Positions 53,318 through 63,824 are shown, counted from the first letter of the stretch. The stretch is 64,000 nt of DNA from Leptotrichia sp. oral taxon 498 (GCF_002240055.1 NZ_CP016753.1:372001-436000), one strand, 5' to 3'. The notes: generated from the sequence alone by a model not told the origin. Numbers and translations: made by a program.

Positions 53318-55255
53318 TCCTCCACCTCCCCCGCCGGAACCTCCGCCAGAGAAACCGCCTCCACTTGAGAAGCCTCCGCCGCCAAAACCACTTGAACTTC
53401 CAGAATCATTCCTCAAGGTGCTAAATCTTTCTTCTCTTATTTTACTATACGCATTATTGTATACTCTTGAAACCGTATTTGCCAAAATGAAACTATCGTA
53501 TGTATTGAAATGCACTCCTTTATTTATATAAGAATATGTGCTTTCATCAAAATTATAGAGCTTTATTGTATTCTTCATAAGTTTTATCGCTTCATTTTTT
53601 ACTCCAAGAGCTACTGCATACGGTAGTATCCCTTTAAAATAGGCTACTAGCTCGTCTACATCATTAAATTTCATAATTTGATTAGCTTCGGCAGTCTTTA
53701 TGTACATTTTCATTCCATCCAGATATTCTTTTTTTCTCATCCCGTCAGCCGTATATCTTCCAATTACTTTGGAATAAACAGTATACATTGCCATAATTAT
53801 ACCAATTACAATGAAATTTAAAACTCCATATATTACTGACATAAATAATACTACTAACCACTTAACAACTTTTAAAAATGTGCTATTATTTCCATAAATA
53901 TTATTGATAATTGAAAAAAATGTATTTAAAACTATTCCAAAGAAAATAGCAACCATAACTAAAGAAACTACTCCAAAAATGCTATCAGAAATACCTGCTG
54001 TTCCACTATTTGCATTTGTCGAAATTATAAAAACTATGACTATGCCAATAATAAATGCAACATTAAAAATACTGTTATCCCTGTAAACTTTCTTTTTATA
54101 TTCGTTTTCAAACAATTTTAATATTTTATTTGAAGCGTTATAAAGGCTTCTTTCATTTTTAAATATGTTCCCTGTATTAGAAAGCGCATTAAAGACTATC
54201 TTTTCTTCCTCCGCTAATTCAGGCTTGCTTCTTTTACTGTCAGACAATGTATATTTTACATTTTTCCCATCACCTTTTTTGTCGTCAGCTTCAACATAAC
54301 CTTTAGAAAGTAAAGAGAGCAGTCCGATTGTCAATATTTCCTTAGGTTCCCTTACACCATTGATGTACGCCGCATACATGGCTGAAATATCCTTAGGTAT
54401 GTTAAATTCAGGAACAATTGCCTTTTTACCCACATCTCTTCCAAATATATACCACGTCATAAATCCATAAATTACTAGAAATATTATTATAACAGGCCCT
54501 ACGGCAAGTAAAGGGTGAGCATAATAAAGTGTCTGAAGTTTATCTAAAAATGTTGGACTTATATTATCCGTCTTTAAATTTAGACGGAAACTTAATCCGT
54601 TATATGATTGTAAAACCTTGTTTGTTTTAATTTCAATAGTTCTATTATTTAAATTTTCAATATAATCTTTTCCGCTTTGGCCGTACTCACCTGTAAAAAT
54701 ATCTAGTTTACTAATTTCATTTTCTGTTACAGGCTTCCCATTTCCAAATTTTATATTTACTGCAGCTTTTTCAATAGGAACTTTCCAAAACTGCCCAATT
54801 GCATTAAAATATACCTGATAAATTCCATCTTTTTCAAATACTGCATTATAAATCACATAATTAAATTCGTATCTATTTACGCCATTTTCCACAAATCTGT
54901 CTGCAGAACCAACCCTATATCTAATACCTTCATCAAAAAGTTTCGTAGAATATTCTTCAGAAATACCATTTCTCTTTACTGAATTCATTTTTATATAAGA
55001 TTTGTAAATATCCACGCCGTTTTTCTTTGAACGTAATGGAATATCCCTATAAATACCGTGCTTTGCAACACCGTCAAATTCATAGTCAATTACTTCATTT
55101 ACTGTCAAAGTCCCATTTTTATTTATCTGAACTGTAACATCATAATTTGTTATTTTTTCAGCAATTAACGATTTTGTATTTAAAAAAAATAACATGAAAA
55201 ATACAAAAATTATTGAAAAAATATTATTTAATTTTTGTTTGTTAAAACTTTTCAT
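53309..55255 (-). CDS. DUF2207-family membrane protein
   Basis: A 648-aa protein: signal peptide (about 1-32), an extracytoplasmic DUF2207 domain (about 35-235, 'YDVTVQINKNGTLTVNEVIDYEFDG'), helices at about 247-267 and 400-485, a cytoplasmic part and a Gly/Ser-rich tail ending GGGGGGSW. Such tails are typical for this family. Last gene of an operon with DUF2339, DUF3999 and LemA proteins; its function in the envelope is unknown. Confidence 0.88.
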   Translation of the reverse strand: MKSFNKQKLNNIFSIIFVFFMLFFLNTKSLIAEKITNYDVTVQINKNGTLTVNEVIDYEFDGVAKHGIYRDIPLRSKKNGVDIYKSYIKMNSVKRNGISEEYSTKLFDEGIRYRVGSADRFVENGVNRYEFNYVIYNAVFEKDGIYQVYFNAIGQFWKVPIEKAAVNIKFGNGKPVTENEISKLDIFTGEYGQSGKDYIENLNNRTIEIKTNKVLQSYNGLSFRLNLKTDNISPTFLDKLQTLYYAHPLLAVGPVIIIFLVIYGFMTWYIFGRDVGKKAIVPEFNIPKDISAMYAAYINGVREPKEILTIGLLSLLSKGYVEADDKKGDGKNVKYTLSDSKRSKPELAEEEKIVFNALSNTGNIFKNERSLYNASNKILKLFENEYKKKVYRDNSIFNVAFIIGIVIVFIISTNANSGTAGISDSIFGVVSLVMVAIFFGIVLNTFFSIINNIYGNNSTFLKVVKWLVVLFMSVIYGVLNFIVIGIIMAMYTVYSKVIGRYTADGMRKKEYLDGMKMYIKTAEANQIMKFNDVDELVAYFKGILPYAVALGVKNEAIKLMKNTIKLYNFDESTYSYINKGVHFNTYDSFILANTVSRVYNNAYSKIREERFSTLRNDSGSSSGFGGGGFSSGGGFSGGGSGGGGGGSW

Positions 55256-55288
55256 AACAATCCCCTTCTAAAAATCCATTTAAACAAA

Positions 55289-55855
55289 TTAAAATTTAAC
55301 TTCTGGAACTTTTTCCGCCTCTTCCACAGCATTAAAGAACTCAGCTTTTTTAAATCCAAAAATTCCACCAAAAATATTATTTGGAAAAGTTTCCACAAAA
55401 GTATTTCTGTCTCTTGCTGTTCCGTTGTAATATTTTCTTGAACTTTGAATTTCTGTTTCTATTTGAGTTAATTGGGATTGTAAGTTCAAAAAGTTTTCAT
55501 TTGCCTTCAAGTCTGGATAATTTTCCTGTAACATCATTATTGATCTTAATGTTTTTGTCATTTCATTTTCAAGTTTTTGAATTTTTTCAATATTATCAAT
55601 ATCCTTTGTATCAATCGACATCATTTGACTTCTCAATTTTACCACATTTTCCAGCGTTTCCTTTTCATGTGTCGCATATCCTTTGACAGTATTAACAAGA
55701 TTTGGTATCAAATCCAGTCTTTTTTGCAAATATACGCCTATTCCGCTCCAACCTTCCTCATTCAAATTCTTCAATTTGATATATTTATTGTAAATCCCCA
55801 TTGCCATCAGAACCAAAATTACCAAAATCCCTATCAAAACAAATACAATATTCAT
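55289..55855 (-). CDS. lemA: LemA family protein
   Basis: A 188-aa bitopic protein: N-terminal membrane helix (about 3-22), then a helical-bundle domain with 'YNKYIKLKNLNEEGWSGIGVYLQKRLDLIPNLVNTVKGYATHE' and 'NNIFGGIFGFKKAEFFNA'. LemA proteins often neighbour DUF2207 genes; the role is unclear. Ribosome site GGAGAATGA. Confidence 0.93.
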   Translation of the reverse strand: MNIVFVLIGILVILVLMAMGIYNKYIKLKNLNEEGWSGIGVYLQKRLDLIPNLVNTVKGYATHEKETLENVVKLRSQMMSIDTKDIDNIEKIQKLENEMTKTLRSIMMLQENYPDLKANENFLNLQSQLTQIETEIQSSRKYYNGTARDRNTFVETFPNNIFGGIFGFKKAEFFNAVEEAEKVPEVKF

Positions 55856-55871
55856 AATTCATTCTCCTCTT

Positions 55872-57044
55872 CTATTTTTTATTTTTATTTATTTTATTTA
55901 ACATAAATCCAATTAATATTACCACAACAGCTCCTATAAAAACATTATAATAAACCGTGTAATCCCTTGGCTTTGAAACTTTCTTTCCATCCGCCTTTTC
56001 CAATTTTCCTACAAAAACTTCATCCCGTTCCTTTATTGAATCGACAAATTCTGCAATATCGTATTCTGGCTTATCTAAACTTTCATCTCCAAAGGTTATT
56101 TTATAATCTTCCCCTTCTGTAGCCCTAAACACAATTCTGTCTGGAACATAATTTCCTGTTACCCCTTTTATTTTGAGCGGTGAATTATCTCCATTCCTTA
56201 TTTCAACGATTATTTCAGACAATTTTGGCACATTTTCTAAATTAATCATCAAATTTGACTTTTCTCCAACTTTAGAAATTATCCCTTCCGCATAAAAATC
56301 ATCTCCGCTTCTCACAGCAAAATTTCTCTGAAACTCATCTTCCGCATCCAGAACAATATTTTTTAACGGCAAAAACTTGCTCTTGATTTTCAAAATTGTA
56401 TTTTTTCCTTCCTGCTCAACTTTATAATCCAATTTTGTCCCTACAGTTTTAAGTTTTCCAGCCTCATTATTTGACAATTTCAAAATTGCTTCACTAAAGA
56501 TATTCCCTTTATCCAACGGCGTTACAATTTTATAAAATTCATATCTTTTTTCTGAAAATTCGATTGTCAAGTTTGACTTATCAGGTGTCTTATAAATTTC
56601 TCCCGAAGTTATCTGTTCCCAATTTGTACCGTTATTACTTCCAAGCAAAGTATATTCGCTGTAAAAATTTTTGGAAGAAATCAGCACAAGCCTGTTTCCA
56701 ATTATATCCTTTAATGAACTATCAGAATTAAATTTCACAATAAATTCCATTTTATCCTTTTTCGTCAATACTTCATCTATTTTTGCCCTTGCTACAATTT
56801 TTTCGCTGTGCTTTTCCTGCTCTTTTCCAGTTTCGATAACATAAGGAACTTCTTTCCCATTTTTATCAATTATCCGTATATCTCCAAGATTATTTTTACT
56901 GTTCTCATAAATATCCTCTGTTAAAAAAAATTGCTTGTATGCCGACTTTCCTGTTATTTTTATAGTTTTAAAATACTGGCTGGAAAAAAGTTGAACAATT
57001 GTTATTAAAAATAAAAACAATATTATTTTATTTATTTTCTTCAT
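55872..57044 (-). CDS. DUF3999-like exported protein
   Basis: A 390-aa protein with a signal peptide (about 1-20), a large extracytoplasmic beta-rich region (about 22-355) including a discoidin-like 'YTLLGSNNGTNWEQITSGEIY' segment, and one C-terminal membrane helix (about 363-384). It resembles DUF3999. The ATG at 57042-57044 is chosen as the start of the signal peptide; it overlaps the end of the DUF2339 gene by 17 nt, so the genes are coupled. Confidence 0.75.
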   Translation of the reverse strand: MKKINKIILFLFLITIVQLFSSQYFKTIKITGKSAYKQFFLTEDIYENSKNNLGDIRIIDKNGKEVPYVIETGKEQEKHSEKIVARAKIDEVLTKKDKMEFIVKFNSDSSLKDIIGNRLVLISSKNFYSEYTLLGSNNGTNWEQITSGEIYKTPDKSNLTIEFSEKRYEFYKIVTPLDKGNIFSEAILKLSNNEAGKLKTVGTKLDYKVEQEGKNTILKIKSKFLPLKNIVLDAEDEFQRNFAVRSGDDFYAEGIISKVGEKSNLMINLENVPKLSEIIVEIRNGDNSPLKIKGVTGNYVPDRIVFRATEGEDYKITFGDESLDKPEYDIAEFVDSIKERDEVFVGKLEKADGKKVSKPRDYTVYYNVFIGAVVVILIGFMLNKINKNKK

Positions 57045-59619
57045 CTTTCTCACCTTTTCCAAAATCCTTGTCACTCAAGCTCTCTTTCACTTCCTGCTCC
57101 AATTTCTTCAAAGCTGTCTGATAAATATAGGAAGTTCCAATCAGAATAGCCCCCATACTAAAGTAAGCAATCAACTTATAGGAATTATCAAATCGTAAGA
57201 AATCCCATAAAAAACTTTTTGCCACAAAAGATATTCCTATTCCAAGCCCAATTCTTCTAACATTTCTATTTGGCACTTTAAACCCTTTCCAAACTAAGTA
57301 TCCGCATAATAGCAGTCCAACTATATCCAAAGCCAATCCAGCTCCTAAAATTAATACACCTGAATGTTCATATATCCGTAAAATAATATTTGCTACAAAA
57401 AGGAAATATATTGATTCTCCGAGTATCCACAATGGTTTTTTCTCATTTTTTTTGAAAAAGCATAAATGAATATCATTTTTAGCAACCATAAATAAATATA
57501 TATTTATTAAAATTGGCAAAAAGAACGGAAATATATAACTTATTGGTACTCTTTCTTTTAATATATCCGAACTCCAACCAAAAAAATACAGGGTAAGATT
57601 AATCATATTTATGAATAACAAATAAATTATTTCAATTATTATCAAGAATTTCAAACTAAAACTATCTTGTAATTTTTTCACTTTATACGTTACTGTTCTT
57701 AAAACAAAAAGCGAAACTGATAAACTCAAAAATATATCTTCACCATAATTTATCGTTTCAAATGAAGTAACAACATCAAAAACAACTTTATTTACAAAAA
57801 ATATTGAATATGCAAAAATCAGATATTTAAATATTCCATTTAAAATCCTAACTTCTGTCTTGTAACTTTTTTGTTTTATCAAAAAGTAAAGCACAAATGA
57901 AAAAGATATTATCATCAAATCTTGAATATACACAAGCAAATATGTTTCTTCCCGCACAATTAAATTACTTACCAGCGAAACTAGATAAATCGCAATCGTT
58001 CCATATCGCATTTCTCTATTTTTATATTTTCTATAAAAGAAATATAATAGTGCAGTTTCAGCACCCCATGCAACCACAACAAATTCTTCTGGCACAATTA
58101 ACGGAATAATCAGGATAAAACTTCCTAATGCCACAACATAAAAGATTTTTGCAACTTTGTTGTCCTTGAGCCTGTCGCCAAAAAATCCGTAAATTATTCC
58201 GACTGTTCCAACTAATACGGCTTTTAGCCAACTTGGGGTTGTCTTGTCAAACAAGCTGTAAATCAATGAAAATTTTATAATTAGATTTAAACTTAGAAAT
58301 ATGTAGTCGATTATATTGCTTTGACGGTTTTCTTTCTTGTGTGAATTTAGGAAAATGAAACTGTATGCTGTTGTAAAAATTACGATGTAGAAAAATGCCG
58401 TGATCTTATCATGAACACTGTAATTTAAGTAATAAATCAGCCCCATCATATTTACTATACCCGTAACAAATCCAAAAATCTTGCTGTATATCCAGTCCTT
58501 TTTCCAAGAAACTCCAAGCACAATTCCCTGCAAAATCAAAGAATATGCCAAAACATAATAAATCTGAACATTGCTCTTATTCACCCAAATATACGCTCCG
58601 TAAGGCAAATATCCACCAATCAGCGACAATACTCCAATTATCTGGCTATCATATCGCAATGAAAGAATCACAACCAGCCCTGTCAGTATTACCGATATAA
58701 AAAGTCCCGCTATCATTGGATAAAGTTTGAGATATAACGTAGAAAGAAGCGTAGTCAAATAAAGAATACCAATTCCACCGCCAATCAGCCCAACTGCAAA
58801 ATGCTTCTTATTTTTCTGATAAAATTTTTCTCCAGCAAAAAGAAAAAACATCCCAAGCAAATACGATGCCGAACTTTTTACATAATTATTTGCCAAAATT
58901 TTTGCAAACTGTGTCCGAAATACCAAAAAAACTCCCAAAAAGATTGATATTATCCCTAAAAAGTTAAATCCTTTAAGTCCAATAAGTTTTTCAAATACAA
59001 ATCTTTTTTTCTCTTTTTCAAAAAGAAATTCCCCTTCTTTTAAAGCCGTTTCTTCTTTTATCTTATTATGAAACACCGAAGATTCCTCTTGAAGAAATAT
59101 CTTATTTTCAAAAGTTTTCCTATTACTTTTCTCTAAAAAATCACCAATTTTCCCATCAATTTTTTTTAATTCATCTCTCAATGAATCAGCTTCATCTGAA
59201 AATTCACAAGAAAGATTTCTTTCCAGCATTTTGACTTTTCTCTTCATTTCCTCCGCATAATTAGAAAGCCTTCTAGTCACTCCACTTTCCAATTCCACAT
59301 TCATCTTCTCAGCCAAAATATTCTGAAACTTATCAATCTCACCATTTCTCCTAACCTTTTTCGCTTCCTTCAATTCCTCAATGAGCACTGCATTACTATT
59401 TTTAAGCCTTCCAATTTCCTCTTCCCTAATTTTCACCTTTTCATGAAATGCCTTTAAATCTTTCGCCAGCCTTTCATTCTCTTTCAAAAGTTCCTTTTCC
59501 CTGCTTATTCCAGCCTCGTTTTTTATATTTTCAATTATTGATTCTATCTCCGAATTTAATTTCCCAATCTCCTTATACTTATTCTCAAGATTTTCCAATT
59601 CCTTTAGTTTGTCAATCAT
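57028..59619 (-). CDS. DUF2339-family multi-spanning membrane protein
   Basis: An 863-aa protein: coiled-coil N-terminus (about 1-175) and about twenty membrane helices (about 210-845) with an ordered hydrophobic pattern. DUF2339 proteins usually have a DUF3999 neighbour, as here. The function is not known. First gene of the four-gene operon. Confidence 0.88.
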   Translation of the reverse strand: MIDKLKELENLENKYKEIGKLNSEIESIIENIKNEAGISREKELLKENERLAKDLKAFHEKVKIREEEIGRLKNSNAVLIEELKEAKKVRRNGEIDKFQNILAEKMNVELESGVTRRLSNYAEEMKRKVKMLERNLSCEFSDEADSLRDELKKIDGKIGDFLEKSNRKTFENKIFLQEESSVFHNKIKEETALKEGEFLFEKEKKRFVFEKLIGLKGFNFLGIISIFLGVFLVFRTQFAKILANNYVKSSASYLLGMFFLFAGEKFYQKNKKHFAVGLIGGGIGILYLTTLLSTLYLKLYPMIAGLFISVILTGLVVILSLRYDSQIIGVLSLIGGYLPYGAYIWVNKSNVQIYYVLAYSLILQGIVLGVSWKKDWIYSKIFGFVTGIVNMMGLIYYLNYSVHDKITAFFYIVIFTTAYSFIFLNSHKKENRQSNIIDYIFLSLNLIIKFSLIYSLFDKTTPSWLKAVLVGTVGIIYGFFGDRLKDNKVAKIFYVVALGSFILIIPLIVPEEFVVVAWGAETALLYFFYRKYKNREMRYGTIAIYLVSLVSNLIVREETYLLVYIQDLMIISFSFVLYFLIKQKSYKTEVRILNGIFKYLIFAYSIFFVNKVVFDVVTSFETINYGEDIFLSLSVSLFVLRTVTYKVKKLQDSFSLKFLIIIEIIYLLFINMINLTLYFFGWSSDILKERVPISYIFPFFLPILINIYLFMVAKNDIHLCFFKKNEKKPLWILGESIYFLFVANIILRIYEHSGVLILGAGLALDIVGLLLCGYLVWKGFKVPNRNVRRIGLGIGISFVAKSFLWDFLRFDNSYKLIAYFSMGAILIGTSYIYQTALKKLEQEVKESLSDKDFGKGEKDEENK

Positions 59620-59649
59620 TGTAAAACCACCTCAAAAGTTTTAAAATAG

Positions 59650-59738
59650 AGAGTGTCCAAAATTTTGTATGAATCTCTAGACAAATCCAGTAACATAAGG
59701 ATTTTTTATTTTATTTATACAAAAAATTTACACTCTCT
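59650..59738. mobile_element. Imperfect 22-bp inverted-repeat element (MITE- or IS-end-like)
   Basis: AGAGAGTGT at 59650-59658 starts a 22-23-bp arm matched by the reverse complement of 59717-59738. The arms share AGAGAGTGT and TTTTGTAT and differ in the middle. A core of about 44 bp holds AATCC/GGATT. This resembles short transposon-end pairs; no flanking direct repeat is evident. It lies in the 167-bp gap before the DUF2339 gene. Confidence 0.4.
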
Positions 59739-59786
59739 CCAAATTTAGTTAATGAAACTAACTTTATTAGAATTTTCAATATTTTT

Positions 59787-60623
59787 TTACAAGTTCTTCA
59801 AATACTCAGAAAGCGAAGTTGCTCTACGTCCCAATACTTTTTCAATATCACAAGAAATTCCCGATTGTTCACCTTGAGCAATTGCAGTATAAGTTGAAAC
59901 CCAAGAATCATATTCCCATTGTTCAGCTTTCCAGATTTTACGGCTTTCATAAGCTTCTTCCACAGTTTCATTAGTATACTTAATTTCTTTGCCAAAATGT
60001 TCACTCACAATTTTCACAATTTCATTCATTGTCAATTCCTCAGGTCCCGTCATATTCAAAGTTTGATTTTCCCATTTTTCTGGATTTTCCAAAATTTTTG
60101 CAACAACTTCTGAAACATCTGAACGCACTACAACAGAAACCTTCCCATTCCCAGCAGGTCCTTTTATTTCTCCGTATTCTCTACATAGATTTACAAAGAA
60201 ATCCGCATAAAAATTATCCCTCAAAAATGTATATTTGAATCCATTTTCTTTAATATACTCTTCAGTCGCATAATGATCTCTTCCTAGTGTAAATACAGAA
60301 TTTTTTGAAGCATTGTAAAACGAAAGATAAATAATGTGCGAAACTTTTGCCATTTTAGCCGCATCAATAAAATCCTTATGCTGTTGAACACGATTAGGAT
60401 TTTCCGAACCTGACACCATAAAAAGCACATCAATTCCTTCCAATGATTTTATAGTGTCCTCCGATTTATCATAATTTGATTTAAAAACATCAGAAAATCC
60501 CATTTTTTCAGCTTTTTCTTTATTTCTGGCTAAGTTTCTAACTTCTATTCCATTTTTCTTACATAATTTTGAAACAATTCCACCTAAGTGTCCTGTTACT
60601 CCAGTTACTGCTATTTTAGCCAT
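59787..60623 (-). CDS. NmrA-like NAD(P)-binding oxidoreductase
   Basis: A 278-aa atypical SDR: Rossmann 'VTGVTGHLGGIVSKLCK' (about 6-22), 'VLFMVSGSENPNRVQQHKDFIDAAK' and 'IIYLSFYNASKN' in the active-site region, then 'FTFLRDNFYADFF'-type loop. These are NAD(P)H-sensing or quinone-reducing proteins (NmrA/QOR2-like). A short truncated Doc-type reading frame overlaps its start. Confidence 0.88.
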   Translation of the reverse strand: MAKIAVTGVTGHLGGIVSKLCKKNGIEVRNLARNKEKAEKMGFSDVFKSNYDKSEDTIKSLEGIDVLFMVSGSENPNRVQQHKDFIDAAKMAKVSHIIYLSFYNASKNSVFTLGRDHYATEEYIKENGFKYTFLRDNFYADFFVNLCREYGEIKGPAGNGKVSVVVRSDVSEVVAKILENPEKWENQTLNMTGPEELTMNEIVKIVSEHFGKEIKYTNETVEEAYESRKIWKAEQWEYDSWVSTYTAIAQGEQSGISCDIEKVLGRRATSLSEYLKNL

Positions 60624-60765
60624 TTTGCTTCCCTCCTATTTTTTTAAATTTCAGACATACTTTTTCTATTCCTGATTTATCTTTATACCCTTTTAATCCA
60701 CCTGATAATTTTAAAACCTTATTATGTATTTTCAAAATATCAGAAACTTCAAAATATTTAATCAT
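60616..60765 (-). pseudogene. Truncated Doc-like toxin fragment
   Basis: A 49-codon frame whose first 36 residues (MIKYFEVSDILKIHN, then SGGLKGYKDKSGIEKV) resemble the N-terminus of Doc (death-on-curing Fic-fold) toxins. The catalytic HPFxxGNKRxA region is missing because the frame runs into the oxidoreductase gene. Its ATG overlaps the stop of the upstream antitoxin-like gene (TAATG), the usual phd/doc-type coupling. Confidence 0.6.
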
Positions 60766-60974
60766 TATTTATCACGCATTCTAATAAATACATCTTTATT
60801 TTCTTCCATTTTTTCAAATAAAATATCCATTGAACTTTTTGTTATTTTATTTTTTTCAACAAAATTAGACATTAATTGAACTAAAACTTCACTTTCACTT
60901 TTTCCAGTTTTTTCTACTGCTTTTTTAAATTCATTAATTAATTCATTATTTTTTATTTCTGCCGTATATATCAT
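60765..60974 (-). CDS. Antitoxin-like protein of a Doc-type TA module
   Basis: A 69-aa protein with an N-terminal ribbon 'YTAEIKNNELINEFKKAVEKTGKSESEVLVQLMSNFVEK' and a short helical tail, like CopG/Phd-type antitoxins. It is intact while its toxin partner (60616-60765) is truncated, so it may be a leftover or may act on a related toxin. Family call is by size and coupling. Confidence 0.5.
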   Translation of the reverse strand: MIYTAEIKNNELINEFKKAVEKTGKSESEVLVQLMSNFVEKNKITKSSMDILFEKMEENKDVFIRMRDK

Positions 60975-61041
60975 TTTAACTACCTCTAATTTCTATTTTT
61001 TCCAAAAAAGCCCCCCACCCTTTTTATTCAAAAACCATTAT

Positions 61042-63719
61042 TTACCCTTTCACAACAACATTAACCAATTTATTAGGTACAACTATCACTTTCACGACTT
61101 CTTTCCCATCAATAAATTTCTTAGCCTTTTCTGATTCCAATGCAAGTTTTTCAGCGTCATCTTTTGAAATTCCGATTTGAGCCGAAACCATATCTCTCAC
61201 TTTTCCGTTTACTTGGATTACCAAATTGAAAGTATGGTCTTTTGTCAATTCTTCGTCATATTTTGGCCATTCTTCTTCAAAAGTAAATGTTTTATTTCCT
61301 AAATAAGCCCACAATTCATCAGCTACATGCGGTGCAAATGGTGCGATTAACAAGATTGTTTTTTCCAATACTTCACGCCATATTTTTTTACTTTCTGAAG
61401 AAATATTGTCTTTGTCAATCACTTCTTGCTTGTAAGTTGTCATGTCGTTTAACAATTCCATAACAGCTGCAATCGCAGTATTGAAATGGAAATCATCTTC
61501 GATACTTTCTGTAACTTTTTTAACTGTTTGATGTAATTTCTTTTGAATTTCTTCATCTTTTTGATTTCTCTTTTTTAGTTCAACTCCGTAATGATTTTCT
61601 GATTTCGCATTGTGGTCAGAAAATTCTGCAGTTCCAGAAACCAATAAATACAATCTATTTATAAATCTATATGCCCCTGCAAGTCCATTCATGTTCCATT
61701 CCAATTCTTTTTCAGGCGGTGCAGCAAATAATGTGAACACTCTTGAAGAGTCAGCTCCATATTCTTTCACGATTTCTTCGGGATCTACTCCATTATTTTT
61801 CGATTTACTCATTTTTTCTACTTTTGTAACTAATTCTTCCCCTGTTTTAATCGAAAACGCTTTTCCATCTTTAAATTCAGCTTCTCTTGGGAATAAGTAT
61901 CTTCTCTCATTTTGTGAATAGAATGAAGGCCCTAAAACCATTCCTTGCGTCAATAATTTTTTAAACGGCTCATTTGTATCAACATATCCCAAATCTCTAA
62001 GTGATTTATGGAAAAATCTCGCATAAAGCAAGTGCATTACCGCATGCTCAATTCCACCAATATATTGGTTTACAGGTGTCCAAGCATCTGCATCCGCTTT
62101 TTCAAAAGGTTTATCCGCACTGTGAGAATCTAAATATCTCAAATAGTACCAAGATGAATCAACGAAAGTATCCATCGTATCAGTTTCTCTTCTACCTTTT
62201 TTCCCATTCGGCAAAATCACATTCTTAAACTCTTCCGAAGTTTCAAGCGGATTCCCTTTCCCATTAAATTCAATATCAGTAGGAAGTTTCACAGGCAAGT
62301 TTTCTTCTTCCTCCAAGTAAATATTCCCATCTTCATCATAAATCACAGGAATTGGAGTTCCCCAATATCTTTGTCTACTAATCAACCAGTCATGAAGTCT
62401 ATAATTTACCGTTTTCTTACCAAGCCCAATTTTTTCCAATTTTTCAGTAATTTTCTCTTTTGCTTCATTACTATTTAATCCATTAAATTCTTCTGAGTTT
62501 ACCAGTATTCCTGGAACTGTTAAAGCATTTTCCAATTTTTCAACAGAAACTTCTTCTAAATTTCCATTTTTATCAACAGGATTTACAACAATTTTCAAAT
62601 CCAAGTTATATTTCTTAGCAAATTGAAAATCTCTTTCATCATGTGCAGGTACCGCCATAACAGCTCCTGTCCCATAATCCATCAACACATAATTTGCAAC
62701 CCACAACTGCACTTTTTCACCATTTACAGGATTAATCACATAAAGTCCAGAAAATACTCCTTCTTTTTCCTTATCTTCTGCCGTACGAGCGATTTTATCC
62801 TCATTTCTCATTGCTTCAACTTTTTCTCTAATACTAGGATTTTCCTTTAAAATAACTTCCTCAACTAACGGATGTTCTGGTGCAACAGTTGCATAAGTAA
62901 CTCCATAAAGCGTATCAGGTCTTGTTGTAAACACAGAAATTACAACTTCTCCCTTGTCATTTAATTTCAAATGTGTATGTCCATTATTTTCAAAATTGTA
63001 ATCTAAAATAAAGTCAACTTCAGATCCAGTTGATTTTCCAATCCAGTTTTTTTGCATAGTCAATACTTGTTCAGGCCAATGTCCTCTAAGTTCTTCATGC
63101 CCTTGCAGCAATTCTTCAGCATAATCAGTTATTTTAAAATACCATTGCGACAATTCCTTTTGAATAACATCAGTTTTACTATGTCTCCAGCATTTCCCAT
63201 CTTCGACTTGTTCATTTGCCAAAACCGTATTACACTCAGGACACCAGTTTACAAAAGATTTTTTCTTGTAAACCAATCCTTTTTATACATTTCAATAAAA
63301 AATTTTTGATTCCATTTGTAATACTCTGGAGTGTAAGTACTAAGTTCTCTATCCCAATCATAAGAAAGACCCATAAGTTTCAACTGTCTTCTCATATTGT
63401 CAATGTTCGCTTTAGTCCATTTCCCAGGATGAGCCCCATGGTCAATCGCCGCATTTTCAGCAGGTAGCCCAAAACTATCCCATCCAAACGGATGCAACAC
63501 ATTAAACCCTTTCATTTTCTTATATCTAGCAATCGCATCTCCAATCGCATAATTTCTCAAATGCCCAACATGCAATTTCCCTGACGGATACGCAAACATC
63601 TCAAGCACATAATAATTCTCTTTCCCATCGGCTTTATTTTCAGATTTAAAAACATCTTTTTGGGCCCATTTGTCTTGCCATTTTTTCTCAATTTCATTAG
63701 GATTATATTCCTTAATCAT
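61042..63719 (-). CDS. leuS: Leucyl-tRNA synthetase with a one-base frameshift
   Basis: Charges tRNA-Leu (class I). Two overlapping frames together make a complete LeuS. The N-terminal frame (63249-63719) has '[10 protein letters not shown]' (HIGH motif 50-53) and stops after [11 protein letters not shown]. The second (61042-63276) begins [16 protein letters not shown], as expected after 'MYKKGL'. It holds the editing domain, KMSKS ('[14 protein letters not shown]') and the anticodon-binding end. One base is missing in the AAAAAGG tract at 63278-63284. Because LeuS is essential, a sequencing or assembly slip is likelier than a real break. Start ATG at 63719 follows GGAGGAGAAAAAATA. Confidence 0.93.
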
Positions 63720-63789
63720 TATTTTTTCTCCTCCATTTTTCAGTATTTATAAATTTTTTATTTAATATCCTTAAAAAATAATTTGTCTA

Positions 63790-63818
63790 TTGACATTTCT
63801 GCAAAAATATTTTATAAT
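63790..63818 (+). promoter_or_regulatory. Consensus promoter for a short antisense RNA
   Basis: TTGACA (63790-63795) and TATAAT (63813-63818) with a 17-nt spacer. A transcript starting near 63825 would end at the hairpin 63844-63873, so it would be about 50 nt long. Confidence 0.65.
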
Positions 63819-63824
63819 TAATTA

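Noticed and set aside
61610-63467. Plus-strand frames opposite leuS
   Set aside because: Shadows of LeuS; no ribosome sites.
61042-63719. Two separate genes for two halves of LeuS
   Set aside because: The second half has no proper start and the break fits a single missing base, so a split enzyme is unlikely.
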